A stretch of 64,000 nucleotides of DNA, taken from Planctomycetaceae bacterium (GTDB lineage Bacteria > Planctomycetota > Planctomycetia > Pirellulales > Pirellulaceae). Positions within the stretch are counted from its first letter, which is position 1, and each line of letters begins with the position of its first letter. This document shows positions 42,963 through 51,784 of the stretch, one piece after another. Position numbers and translations under genes: made by a program. The notes beneath the pieces are model-generated. The model was not told where the DNA came from and searched no databases. It saw only the letters and a program-made list of their open reading frames with translations. The stretch is taken from NCBI GenBank assembly GCA_012729315.1, contig JAAYDI010000063.1, positions 1-64,000 on the forward strand. The letters are read 5' to 3'.

Positions 42963-44878
42963 GGGTTCTCGATCCTGTAAAGGTGGGTGCGGGTTCGGAT
43001 GATCAGCGCGCGACCAGCAACGGCCGGACTCGCTTTCACTTCTCCGTCCAGAAGGTTCCGGGCCAGGACCTGATACTCGAGGCCCGGCGCGAGCACCGTC
43101 GTCCGGCCATCCTGTGCGAAACAGTAGATCCGCCCGTCGGCGTACAGGGGTGAGGCCGCGTAGTTGCCCCCCACACGATGCCTCCAGATGACCTTGCCAG
43201 TCTGCGCTTCGATGCAGGAGGCGATGCCGGAATCGGCAATCGTGTACAGACATTCGTCGATCAACAGCAGGGACGGCTGCGCCGGCACCGACTGATCGAT
43301 CGTCCAGACCATGTGGCTGCCGGTGACGTCCCCCGCGCCGCCCGGGCGGATCGCCCACAACTCCGGACGTTCGAAGTCATTCACGAAGAACACCAGGCCA
43401 TGGCCGGCCACGGGGCGTGGCACCAGCGACCATCCGTCGTGCCGGATTTTCCACAGTTCCTCACCCGTCCGAGGATCGTATCCCAGGATGGCCTTGGCCG
43501 CGGGACTGATCAGCTCCATGCGCGGGCCGGCATTGATCACCACGGGTGTGCAGAACGCTTTGCGCGAATTGTCCGAGAACTGGCTGTAGTCGATCGAGCG
43601 GTCCGTCTTCCAGACGGTCTGCCCCGTAGCCCGGTCCAGCGCGACGACGTATTGGACGTCGCGACCGTCGACGTGGACGATCAACAGGTTCTCGTAGAGC
43701 ATCGGCGAGGAGCCGGGGCCTTCGTGATGGTCGCAATTCAGATCGCGGCGCGTCCACAGCACCTGGCCGGATCCGGTGTCCAGGCAGGCGGTACCGTAGG
43801 TGCCGTAGTGGACGTACAGGCGCCCGGCCTCGATCGCGGGAGTGGGTGAGGCGTAGCTGTTGACCGAGGCAACATGCTCGGGTTTGTCGACATCAAAGAC
43901 CTTCACGTCGTGCACGATGTGACCGGTATCGCTGTCCACGCAGACCGCGAACAGCTGCGTGCCGTCCTCGGTCCCGGTCGTGACCCAGATCTGGTTCTGC
44001 CAGACGACGGGCGACGACCAGCCGTGATCGTGAATGGGAGTCTTCCAGGTGACGTTCTCGGTTTCGCTCCAGGTAAGTGGCAGGCCGGGCGCACCCGCAT
44101 GTCCATTGGAAGCCGGCCCGCGGAATTCCGGCCAGTTCGTTCCCGCGGCGTGCTGTGCGAGCGCTTGCCAGATGCCATCGGCGATCGCCTGCATGCCCTG
44201 ATCGCCCGGATGCGCTGCGACGCCGGCATGCTCGAACGAGCGTTCGGCCCGGGCGAAGTTCGCTTCCACCTGGTCCAGATTCTGCAGCGCCACAAACGTG
44301 GCCCCCGTTTCCCGGCAGGCCTGCGCCATGAGTCCATTCCGGATCGGTTCTGCCCAGAATGTGCCGCGCACGAAAATCGCCGGCCGGCCGCGTTGGCTCA
44401 GCGTCTGGAGCAGATTGACGAAGGCCGTTCGATACGCCGCCTGCTGCTCCTCGGTCTCCAGCGCCGGGACGTTTTCACCCACCGCGATGATGATCAGGTC
44501 TGCTTGAAAGTCCAGCGCGTCCTTCAGACCGGTGGTCAGGTCGTACGTCGCATACTGCCGCTCGAAATCCGCCACGTTCCTGACCAGCAGCTGCGGCTCG
44601 CACCCGGTCGCTTGCCGGAGGCGTTCAGCCAGCAGATGGACGTAGTCCTTCTCCGCCGCACTGGCGGCCATGCCCCAGTTGCCGGACCAGCCGATATGTT
44701 CGGCCGGGCCATGCAACGTGATACTGTTGCCCAGAAACAGGACCTTCTCGGCGCGCGGATTCTTCAGGTGCGGATCGGTGGCAGCGCCGGCGGGATCCTC
44801 CGCAGCTCCCGCGGCACGGAGCGCCAGCAGGAGCACCAGCATGGACAGGTTCAGGCTGCGGTTGCGTCGGTGTGTCAT
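42959..44878 (-). CDS. SGNH hydrolase fused to PQQ-like beta-propeller, exported
   Basis: A 639-residue protein. Signal peptide at 1-26. Residues 45-240 are an SGNH/GDSL hydrolase: KVLFLGNSITLHG (Ser52), AVGEN (133-136 region) and AAHPGDQGM (His223), the typical block I, III and V. From about 248, WPEFRGPASNGHAG begins a PQQ-type propeller with repeated W-x-x-x-x SPVV and Y.SP blades. In planctomycetes these two domains are usually separate proteins. Likely an esterase/deacetylase acting on polysaccharides with the propeller as binding platform; this is inference. ATG 44878 begins the signal; an upstream frame to 45004 is ignored. Confidence 0.78.
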   Translation of the reverse strand: MTHRRNRSLNLSMLVLLLALRAAGAAEDPAGAATDPHLKNPRAEKVLFLGNSITLHGPAEHIGWSGNWGMAASAAEKDYVHLLAERLRQATGCEPQLLVRNVADFERQYATYDLTTGLKDALDFQADLIIIAVGENVPALETEEQQAAYRTAFVNLLQTLSQRGRPAIFVRGTFWAEPIRNGLMAQACRETGATFVALQNLDQVEANFARAERSFEHAGVAAHPGDQGMQAIADGIWQALAQHAAGTNWPEFRGPASNGHAGAPGLPLTWSETENVTWKTPIHDHGWSSPVVWQNQIWVTTGTEDGTQLFAVCVDSDTGHIVHDVKVFDVDKPEHVASVNSYASPTPAIEAGRLYVHYGTYGTACLDTGSGQVLWTRRDLNCDHHEGPGSSPMLYENLLIVHVDGRDVQYVVALDRATGQTVWKTDRSIDYSQFSDNSRKAFCTPVVINAGPRMELISPAAKAILGYDPRTGEELWKIRHDGWSLVPRPVAGHGLVFFVNDFERPELWAIRPGGAGDVTGSHMVWTIDQSVPAQPSLLLIDECLYTIADSGIASCIEAQTGKVIWRHRVGGNYAASPLYADGRIYCFAQDGRTTVLAPGLEYQVLARNLLDGEVKASPAVAGRALIIRTRTHLYRIENP

Positions 44879-45229
44879 AGAGGTCGGTTCCCCATGGTTG
44901 TGCAGTATTGCAGTATTGTTGGCGCGGCGGGCAGTGACACAGGTGTGACCCTTGAGGCTGGATGAACGTCCGGGCAGCGCACCGGACTGTCCCCATTGTG
45001 CCACATTCTACCTGGGCCGTGCCCCCTCCTCACCCCCGCGAACGGCACCGGGCATGGAATTCCGCGCCGTGCGTGCTCCGGCGGGGCAGTCGCCGCGCGG
45101 CTGTTGCACCGGGTCAGACAGCGGACTAGACTGGCGCGAAAGTCGCGCGAAAGTCGCGCGACGTCGAGCCGCTGTGCTAGAGAGCCCTGCTCGTTTACCG
45201 CCCTGTTTGATCTACCAAGGAGCACATAT
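44879..45229. other. divergent promoter region with iteron-like repeats
   Basis: Spacer between divergent SGNH-PQQ and Gfo/Idh genes. It has a tandem 8-base repeat GCAGTATT x2 at 44902-44917 and three 11-base units of GCGCGAAAGTC at 45134-45165 (the last imperfect). These may be operator sites. No gene supported. Confidence 0.5.
45134..45165. repeat. three tandem 11-base repeats
   Basis: GCGCGAAAGTC at 45134-45144 and 45145-45155, then GCGCGACGTC at 45156-45165, about 65 bases ahead of the Gfo/Idh start. Confidence 0.7.
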
Positions 45230-46543
45230 ATGAGTCGCACGTCGTCCACCCGACGGGATTTTTTGAAGCATTCGGCAGCCGCTGCCGGCACGCTGGCCGC
45301 GCTGCAGGCCAGCGCGGTGCGCTACGCGCATGCCGCAGCCGACAGCACCTGCAAGATCGCCTTGATTGGCTGCGGCGGGCGCGGCACGGGCGCCGTGGAC
45401 AACTGCCTGGATGCGGCCAAGATCGTGGGTCAGCCCATGAAACTGGTGGCGGTCGCGGATGCCTTCGCGGATCGTGCGAACAACGCCTTGAAAGCGATCC
45501 AGGAGAAGTGGCAGGATAGCGTCGATGTCCCGGCCGAACGCATCTTCACCGGACTGGACGGCTACCAGAAGGCCATTGACTGCGGGGTCGACCTGGTGCT
45601 CATGGCCTCCCCTCCCGGCTTCCGCCCGATGCAGTATGCGGCCGCCGTCAAAGCCGGCAAGAATGTCTTCATGGAGAAGCCGCTGTGCACCGATGCGCCC
45701 GGATTCCGGCAGCTGGTGGAGGCCAACGAGCTGGCGGACAAGAAAGGGCTCAAGGTGGTGGTCGGGCTGCAACGGCACCACCAGGGTCCGTACATCCAGG
45801 GGATTCAGGAGATTCACGACGGCAAGCTCGGCGAGATCGAACTCCTGCGCATCTACTGGAACGGATCGGGCGGCGGCGCCCGGGACCTCGGCCCACGCCC
45901 GCAGAACGATCCTGAGGAGATGATGTTCCAGATTCGCAACTGGGGCTGCTTCCGCTGGCTCTACGGTGACAACATTGTGGAACAGCACGTCCACAACATC
46001 GATATCGCCAACTGGGTCATGGCCAAGGACGGCAATCCGAAGAATGCCCATCCGGTGGAGGCTAACGGGATGGGCGGCCGCGTCGATCGTGGCAACTACG
46101 GTGATATCTTCGACCACCACTTCGTCGAGTTCACCTACGCCGACGGCGTGAAGGTGTTCAGCCAGAGCCGCCATCAGCCGGGGACGTGGGACCAGGTGGA
46201 CGAGTTCGCGCATGGGACGAAGGGCCGCCGCAAAGTGGCCAACGGCAGCGGCCCCAAACTCGAGAGCGACAACCCCTACGTCCAGGAACACGTGGATCTG
46301 ATGAAGGCGATCGCCGCCGACACCTATCTGAATGAAGGCTGGTTCGGCGCGGTGAGCAGCATGACGGCCGTGCTCGGCCGCATGGCCACGTACTCCGGCA
46401 AGGTCGTCAAGTGGGACGACGCGGTGGCCCATGGCCAGCAGGAGTCCCCGGAGACGATTGCCTGGGACGCCACGCCACGCAGCCTGCCGGACGACAAGGG
46501 ATTCTACCCGTTCCCCATCCCGGGTATCTCGCCCCCGTTCTAA
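45230..46543 (+). CDS. Tat-exported Gfo/Idh/MocA-family oxidoreductase
   Basis: A 437-residue protein. The N-terminus TRRDFLKHSAAAAGTLAAL is a twin-arginine signal; then KIALIGCGGRGTGAVDNCL binds NAD(P), and GKNVFMEKPLCTDAPG is the family EKP motif with its catalytic lysine. The C-terminal beta-sheet domain includes EQHVHNIDIANWV. Tat export with the cofactor bound in the cytoplasm is usual in planctomycetes. The substrate is probably a sugar or inositol derivative. AAGGAG is seven bases before ATG 45230. A hairpin terminator follows. Confidence 0.88.
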   Translation: MSRTSSTRRDFLKHSAAAAGTLAALQASAVRYAHAAADSTCKIALIGCGGRGTGAVDNCLDAAKIVGQPMKLVAVADAFADRANNALKAIQEKWQDSVDVPAERIFTGLDGYQKAIDCGVDLVLMASPPGFRPMQYAAAVKAGKNVFMEKPLCTDAPGFRQLVEANELADKKGLKVVVGLQRHHQGPYIQGIQEIHDGKLGEIELLRIYWNGSGGGARDLGPRPQNDPEEMMFQIRNWGCFRWLYGDNIVEQHVHNIDIANWVMAKDGNPKNAHPVEANGMGGRVDRGNYGDIFDHHFVEFTYADGVKVFSQSRHQPGTWDQVDEFAHGTKGRRKVANGSGPKLESDNPYVQEHVDLMKAIAADTYLNEGWFGAVSSMTAVLGRMATYSGKVVKWDDAVAHGQQESPETIAWDATPRSLPDDKGFYPFPIPGISPPF

Positions 46544-46571
46544 GCCGAGATGCGGCCGGCTGTCCTCTTAC

Positions 46572-46597
46572 GTCCCGTCCGATCAGGCGGACGGGAC
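46572..46597. terminator. 10-bp hairpin between convergent genes
   Basis: GTCCCGTCCG (46572-46581) pairs exactly with CGGACGGGAC (46588-46597), 6-base loop. The motif GGACGGGAC repeats once more after it. No U-tract, so a weak or protein-assisted terminator. Confidence 0.55.
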
Positions 46598-46618
46598 AGG
46601 ACGGACGGGACCCGTACT

Positions 46619-49600
46619 TCAGTCCAGATAGCCCCACGCGCGGAGCTGCACGTCGAAGTCGGGTGGCTCCGCGGCTGCCGGTGGACTGTCCTCGGCATGG
46701 CCGGGCGGCCGGCTGCTCGCAAACCGCAGCAGATTGACTAGCAGTCGGCCGGCCACCGGATGCCGCGGGAGCTGCTCGCGGATCCGCAGCGTATTGAGCA
46801 CGAACCGGCCCGCGCCCAGATTGTAGACGGCGACGGTCAGCCCGGACGCATAGTCCTGCGACGCCTTGATGGCGCCGGCCACCGCCTCGTCCGGCTGATC
46901 CTGCCCCGACCAGACGGCGTCGGGGATGAGTTCCCGGTAGTAGGCATAGTCCATCAGGCCGCCGGCCGGCAGCGCATCGAAGATGGGATGCCGCTTGCAC
47001 CATTCGTCCTTCAGGTACAGCCAGCCATGGATGGCGGTGAGTGTTCCCTTGTTCGCCAGCGGCAACCAGCCCGTGGGGTCGCTGCCGCGCTGGAAAACTT
47101 CCGGTGCGAGGAAGACGACGGTCTGGCCGCGCACCATGCGACGCGCCAGGTCACAGAACAGGTCGCGTTTGGGTTCGGCGATGGTGCCGGAGACCAGCAC
47201 CACCTCCTGCTTGGGTGGCGCTCCGACAGTCAACGGCCGGGCGTTGATCTTGTGGTCGGTGAGCCAGGCCAGCAGTTCGGGATCGTGGCCGGCGAGCAGG
47301 ACATCCGTTTCCACCGGTGGCAGTTGCGCCCGGTCGCTCACATGGAATGACACGTCGCCGCCCGTGGCGGCGGCCCCTTCGAGAAACGTGGCCAGCAGCC
47401 GATATTGGCCGGGCGGCCCGTCCAGCACGACATCTTCCTCCCACACCAGTTGCGCCAAGGGGGGCTCCGGCGACGCGCCCGGCTCGGGAATCGTGACCGT
47501 CAGCGAGCGATCGAGCACGCGCGCCAGGTCGGGGCCGACCACCTGGATCCGCACCGGGTACGCGCCCGGCCGCAGTGCATCCTCGTTGGCCAGCACGGCC
47601 TCCAGGTGGATGGTGTCGCCGCACGCCGCGTGTACCGGTTCGGCAAACAGGCACCAGCGCAGTGGAGCCCAGGCCTCGTAGAGCGCGTCGATCGTGCCCG
47701 GTTTGAGTTCGCGGAACAGCGTCGTGAGTCCTTCACCACACATGACGTGATCGATCGCGCCGGTCAGGCTGTGCCCCACCAGGTGCGGATTCGAACGGAT
47801 GGCGTTGAGTCCCAGGGTGCGCTGGGGGGCCATCTTCCGGAGACTCTCGGCAAAGAAATCCTCCGGCCGCGCATAGATGTCGTCGAGTCGCCACTGGGCC
47901 CAGTCTGCCAGGAACCGATTCAGCTTGTCACGGAAGAACTGGGCATCCTCCACCTCCGGCGCACCCGCCTGCTCGAAATGCCGGACGGCACGCCACAGAT
48001 CGACGGCGCTGCCGATCCCGTACTCGGTCAGGAAGACCGGTTTTTCCGGGTTGGACATCGTGCGGAGTGACTGAATAATGTCACCCGTGTGCGGCACGCG
48101 CGGATAGTAGTGCCGATCGTCGAGGGTATCTTCCCAGACGCTGGAACCGGGATTCGCCAGGCTGCCGATCCGAGCGCTGGCGGCATCCGCGCTGTAGAGC
48201 GCAAACGTCGCCGCGTCGGGTGTGGCACCGGGTGCCAGCTGGCCGTAGCACCACGCACCGCGGGGATTCTCCTCTGCGGAAAAGTCAGCCGTGGCATCGC
48301 TGCCGCGCCCGGTGTCGTACGTGACCGTGGCGGACAGCCCGGTCGTGTCGGCTCCGTAGTTGCCGTTGCCGACGCCGACGACCCAGTCCAACGTGTCGTG
48401 GCGCGCGACCGCCAGCTCCTGCAGATGCTCGACGGAGTTGCCCCCGCCGCGCAGATTGAGCAACTCAGTGAACAGCGCGCGGCCGTTGTGCAGCAGGTGC
48501 ACGTCGGTCGTGGCGGACTCGGCCAGTCCGGTGAAACGTGTCGCAACCCGCACGGTGCCATCCTCGGGCGCCGTCCACCGCACCACGCTGTATTCGCCTT
48601 GCGGGCCGGGGTGCAGCGCCAGGTGCCCTGCCGGCCAGGTGATCCCCAAGGCGCGGATGACCTCCGCGGTCTTGTTGATGGCAACCCATGGCTCCGTCGG
48701 CACAACACGCGGCCAGATGGCCAGACCCGCAACGCCGCCGATCCCACCGAACCCGGCGAAGTCGTACCGGCCGCTGTTGAGCATCACCAGCCGCGTGTCA
48801 TCCAGCTGCCGCACGAGCGGCAGCATCTCCACTGCGTGGCGAAAGGCCGGCCCGTCCGGCGCCTCGTTCAGCAAGCCCCAGATCACGACACTCGCATGGT
48901 TCCGGTCGCGCTGAATCAACTCCGTCACGTTCTGGTCGAACAGCTCCGTCATCCGCGGCGAGTCGGCAATCGGCATCGAGGCATACGACTCCTCGTACAC
49001 CAGCAGGCCGACCTCGTCGCACAGGTCAAGCTGGACACGCGAGGCGCCCCCCCAGATGAACCGGACCATGTTGAAACCCATGACCTTCAGGTTCAGCAGA
49101 TCGCGGCGCAGCAGGTCGGGGTCGCGCGGGAACTGCAGGCCGATCGGATAGTGGTTGCAGGTGTGCGTACTGCGCACGTACAGCCGGCGACCGTTGAGCC
49201 GGAAGTAGCCATCGGCGAAACGGAAGTCCCGGAATCCACACTGCACCGACTGCTCATCACAGCCGGCCGGCCGATCGGACTCGACGCGCGCGACCACACG
49301 GTACAGATACGGATCTCCCAGGTTCCAGAGTCGCGGCTGCGCCAGCCGAAGCTGGCCGTCAATCGCCGAGGTCCCGGGCGGAAACGTGTGTGCCTGCTGC
49401 GCTGCCTGCTGCGTCTTGCCGCCGGCCGCCGGCGCGGCGCTCAACAAGAGTCGGCCCGCGACTGGCTCGGTGGTGGTGTTGTGGACCACCGCCAGCACCT
49501 GGATCGCGCCGGTCCGAACATCGGGGCGCACTACGAGATCCTCCAGGTACACGCCGGGCACGATCAGCAGTTCGACCGAGTCGACGATGCCGCCATGATT

Positions 49601-50134
49601 GAACCCGGCGCCGGCCGAGTAGGGTATGACTTTGCAGCGGCGTGCGGTCTGGTTCAGGACGATGCCGTCGATCGGTGCGTGGGTCGGATTGAGGACCCGC
49701 ACTGCCAGTTGGTTCGGCTGGCCCGGCCGGATCGCCGCGGTCACGTCCAGCACGAAGGGGGTCTCGCCCCCTTCATGCCCGCCCACGGGCACGCCGTTGA
49801 GCCAGACCTCGGCCAGGTAATCCACCGCCCAGAATCGCAGCAGGTAGCGGCCTGCGGCGGGGGCGGAAGCCGGAGCCACAAAGTCGCGCCAGTACCAGGC
49901 CACACCGTGATAGCCGGGAAATAACTCTTGTATGATCCACGGCACCCGGGTCGTCCGCGCCTCTGGGCGCGGCCGTGCGAACCACGCCTCCTCCCGACCG
50001 GCATTCTGCGGGTCGGTTGCGAGCAACCAGTCGCCGTCGAGCGAGACGACACGTTCGCCGGACGCGAACGCAACCGGCGCAACTGGCGACACAGTCGCCA
50101 GCAGGAACACGATGGCCTGGACAGATCGGGACAT
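46619..50134 (-). CDS. exported glycoside hydrolase family 2 enzyme
   Basis: A 1171-residue enzyme with a signal peptide (1-25). The GH2 order is visible: sugar-binding jelly-roll (RYLLRFWAVDYLAEVWLNGVPVGGHEG), Ig-like domain and TIM barrel starting RRLYVRSTHTCNHYPIG. The acid/base is in VVIWGLLNEAPDG and the nucleophile probably in VFLTEYGIGSAVD. Between these lies an inserted region of about 170 residues (about 470-640) that looks like a carbohydrate-binding module (TAPEDGTVRVATRFTGL). The C-terminal 400 residues are Ig-like and GATase-like. Beta-galactosidase, mannosidase or glucuronidase specificity cannot be told. ATG 50134 follows AGGAGG. Confidence 0.83.
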   Translation of the reverse strand: MSRSVQAIVFLLATVSPVAPVAFASGERVVSLDGDWLLATDPQNAGREEAWFARPRPEARTTRVPWIIQELFPGYHGVAWYWRDFVAPASAPAAGRYLLRFWAVDYLAEVWLNGVPVGGHEGGETPFVLDVTAAIRPGQPNQLAVRVLNPTHAPIDGIVLNQTARRCKVIPYSAGAGFNHGGIVDSVELLIVPGVYLEDLVVRPDVRTGAIQVLAVVHNTTTEPVAGRLLLSAAPAAGGKTQQAAQQAHTFPPGTSAIDGQLRLAQPRLWNLGDPYLYRVVARVESDRPAGCDEQSVQCGFRDFRFADGYFRLNGRRLYVRSTHTCNHYPIGLQFPRDPDLLRRDLLNLKVMGFNMVRFIWGGASRVQLDLCDEVGLLVYEESYASMPIADSPRMTELFDQNVTELIQRDRNHASVVIWGLLNEAPDGPAFRHAVEMLPLVRQLDDTRLVMLNSGRYDFAGFGGIGGVAGLAIWPRVVPTEPWVAINKTAEVIRALGITWPAGHLALHPGPQGEYSVVRWTAPEDGTVRVATRFTGLAESATTDVHLLHNGRALFTELLNLRGGGNSVEHLQELAVARHDTLDWVVGVGNGNYGADTTGLSATVTYDTGRGSDATADFSAEENPRGAWCYGQLAPGATPDAATFALYSADAASARIGSLANPGSSVWEDTLDDRHYYPRVPHTGDIIQSLRTMSNPEKPVFLTEYGIGSAVDLWRAVRHFEQAGAPEVEDAQFFRDKLNRFLADWAQWRLDDIYARPEDFFAESLRKMAPQRTLGLNAIRSNPHLVGHSLTGAIDHVMCGEGLTTLFRELKPGTIDALYEAWAPLRWCLFAEPVHAACGDTIHLEAVLANEDALRPGAYPVRIQVVGPDLARVLDRSLTVTIPEPGASPEPPLAQLVWEEDVVLDGPPGQYRLLATFLEGAAATGGDVSFHVSDRAQLPPVETDVLLAGHDPELLAWLTDHKINARPLTVGAPPKQEVVLVSGTIAEPKRDLFCDLARRMVRGQTVVFLAPEVFQRGSDPTGWLPLANKGTLTAIHGWLYLKDEWCKRHPIFDALPAGGLMDYAYYRELIPDAVWSGQDQPDEAVAGAIKASQDYASGLTVAVYNLGAGRFVLNTLRIREQLPRHPVAGRLLVNLLRFASSRPPGHAEDSPPAAAEPPDFDVQLRAWGYLD

Positions 50135-50277
50135 GGGCACCTCCTATACAGGTTTGTCGCCTTCCAGTGTACGGGAGCTGGCGTTCTCTGAACACTCAAC
50201 GAACACTCGGCTCAACCTGCACCGGGCGCGCGGATACCCCGACTCGTCCCAAGCGGCCAGCAGGAACTCGGCCCGCC

Positions 50278-51687
50278 TCAGGCGATAAGTTGTTTGAGCA
50301 TGGCGATGGCGCCGGCGGTCATGGTCCGCGTCGACGTCGGCAGGAACGGCGGCAAGTCGATGATCTTGGGGACCGTGACTGCCGAGTACTCCGCGTCCCG
50401 GTAGGCGTTCGGGTCCGGCAGGTAGCCGATACTGTCATCGGTGTAGCCCACGACCAGCGTCTCGGGCAAGGGTGAATCGCGCTGGATCATCAGTCCGTAG
50501 CAGCTGTACAACTCGCCCGGATGGAACACCAGGCCGACCTCACCCAGCTGCATGACGCTCAGCGGGATCGGCAGCGTCGTCTGGCTCAAATCGCGCTGGG
50601 CCGAGCCGCGATACCAGTCTTCGGCAAATCCCGCGTCGACCCAGTTTCCACTGGTGCATTTCGACGGGTCCGCACGGTACTCGTCGAGCCACTGGCGGAA
50701 CGTATCGATGTCGAGCGGCATCGGGAACTGCTGGGTCGCGACGCGCAGCTGGTCCACCGGCACCGACCGGGCGCTGTCCAACGCGCTGGCGATCGCCGCC
50801 GCCACGGGTTCGGCGGTGTTCTCGATCGAACCGATCCAGTGAGTGGCATCGCCGGCATTCACGTCACCACAGTGCCCCTGCAGATAGGAAGGCGCCAGCT
50901 GGAACCGCTGCTGGATCAGGTCCTCGACCATGCCCGGCCAGTCGGGACCGGCCAGTTCATCCTGGAAGCAGACAGGATGCGCGGAGAAGTGATACCACAG
51001 CAGATCACGTTTGTCCGCGCCGCGCTCGAAGTGCAGCACACGGACCACCGAGTCGAGCCAGCGATCGTCGTCCGTCGAATCCTGGGTGAACTGCTCGTCG
51101 GTCTTCCAGGTCTGTCCCTCCTTCATTGTCCGGTTATTGCTGGCGCCCGGCGCGCGGCTCTTGCCCACGCTCAACGCCGCTGGCGCCAGATCGGCCTTGG
51201 CCAGCTCCACCGCCTGGCACAGTTTCTCTTCGAAGGTTGCCATGTACTCTGGTGACAGCGCGCCCCATTGGCGCATAGCGCGGAAGCCGGGCATCGAATG
51301 TGAATGGGTGGCACACAGCCGGATGTTCGACACCGGAATGCCCAGCTGCGCCGCGATCCGTTGCTGCACCCGCCGGGTCATCTCCCCGGAAAACGAGAGG
51401 AGATCGGCGGAGACCACGGCCGCCTGCACCTCACCCAGCTGCAGCATGATCGCCCGCACGGCCGTGGCGCGGCGGATCCCTCTGACCCGCCGTTCCTGGC
51501 CGACCGGCCGGTGAAAACCGTGCAACTCGATGCCCAGCGGCGGTGTCGTGTCCACCACCCCTTCCCCGACCTCCAGCACCGGCTTGCCTGCACCCGCCAG
51601 GCTGGACCGCATCGGCAGCGCGCACGCCGCCGCGCCAAGGGCTGTGCTCTTGAGAAATGAACGTCGGGTCTGGTTGTCCAGTTTCAT
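50278..51687 (-). CDS. neutral/alkaline ceramidase-like exported protein (paralogue 1)
   Basis: A 469-residue protein with a Tat-type signal QTRRSFLKSTALGAAACALP. The N-terminal part has VGEGVVDTTPPLG, ATAVRAIMLQLG and LCATHSHSMPG, the zinc-ligand region (usually HTHS), and later FSAHPVCF and LQGHCGDVNAGD, the blocks of non-lysosomal ceramidase (PF04734). Related proteins are common in planctomycetes and may hydrolyse amide bonds in lipids or serve other roles. It lies between the GH2 gene and the Gfo/AKR fusion on the same strand. ATG 51687 has GGAGA upstream. Confidence 0.8.
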   Translation of the reverse strand: MKLDNQTRRSFLKSTALGAAACALPMRSSLAGAGKPVLEVGEGVVDTTPPLGIELHGFHRPVGQERRVRGIRRATAVRAIMLQLGEVQAAVVSADLLSFSGEMTRRVQQRIAAQLGIPVSNIRLCATHSHSMPGFRAMRQWGALSPEYMATFEEKLCQAVELAKADLAPAALSVGKSRAPGASNNRTMKEGQTWKTDEQFTQDSTDDDRWLDSVVRVLHFERGADKRDLLWYHFSAHPVCFQDELAGPDWPGMVEDLIQQRFQLAPSYLQGHCGDVNAGDATHWIGSIENTAEPVAAAIASALDSARSVPVDQLRVATQQFPMPLDIDTFRQWLDEYRADPSKCTSGNWVDAGFAEDWYRGSAQRDLSQTTLPIPLSVMQLGEVGLVFHPGELYSCYGLMIQRDSPLPETLVVGYTDDSIGYLPDPNAYRDAEYSAVTVPKIIDLPPFLPTSTRTMTAGAIAMLKQLIA

Positions 51688-51784
51688 GATCGTCTCCGGT
51701 ATCATCTGCGCCCGGTCCGTCCCCGGGGCCCTGCCCGACGGATCGAGCTGCGACACGTCATCGTTCTGATACATCGACCTGATA

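Noticed and set aside
48089-49924. 611-residue plus-strand frame opposite GH2
   Set aside because: Shadow of the GH2 gene, no domain, no ribosome site.
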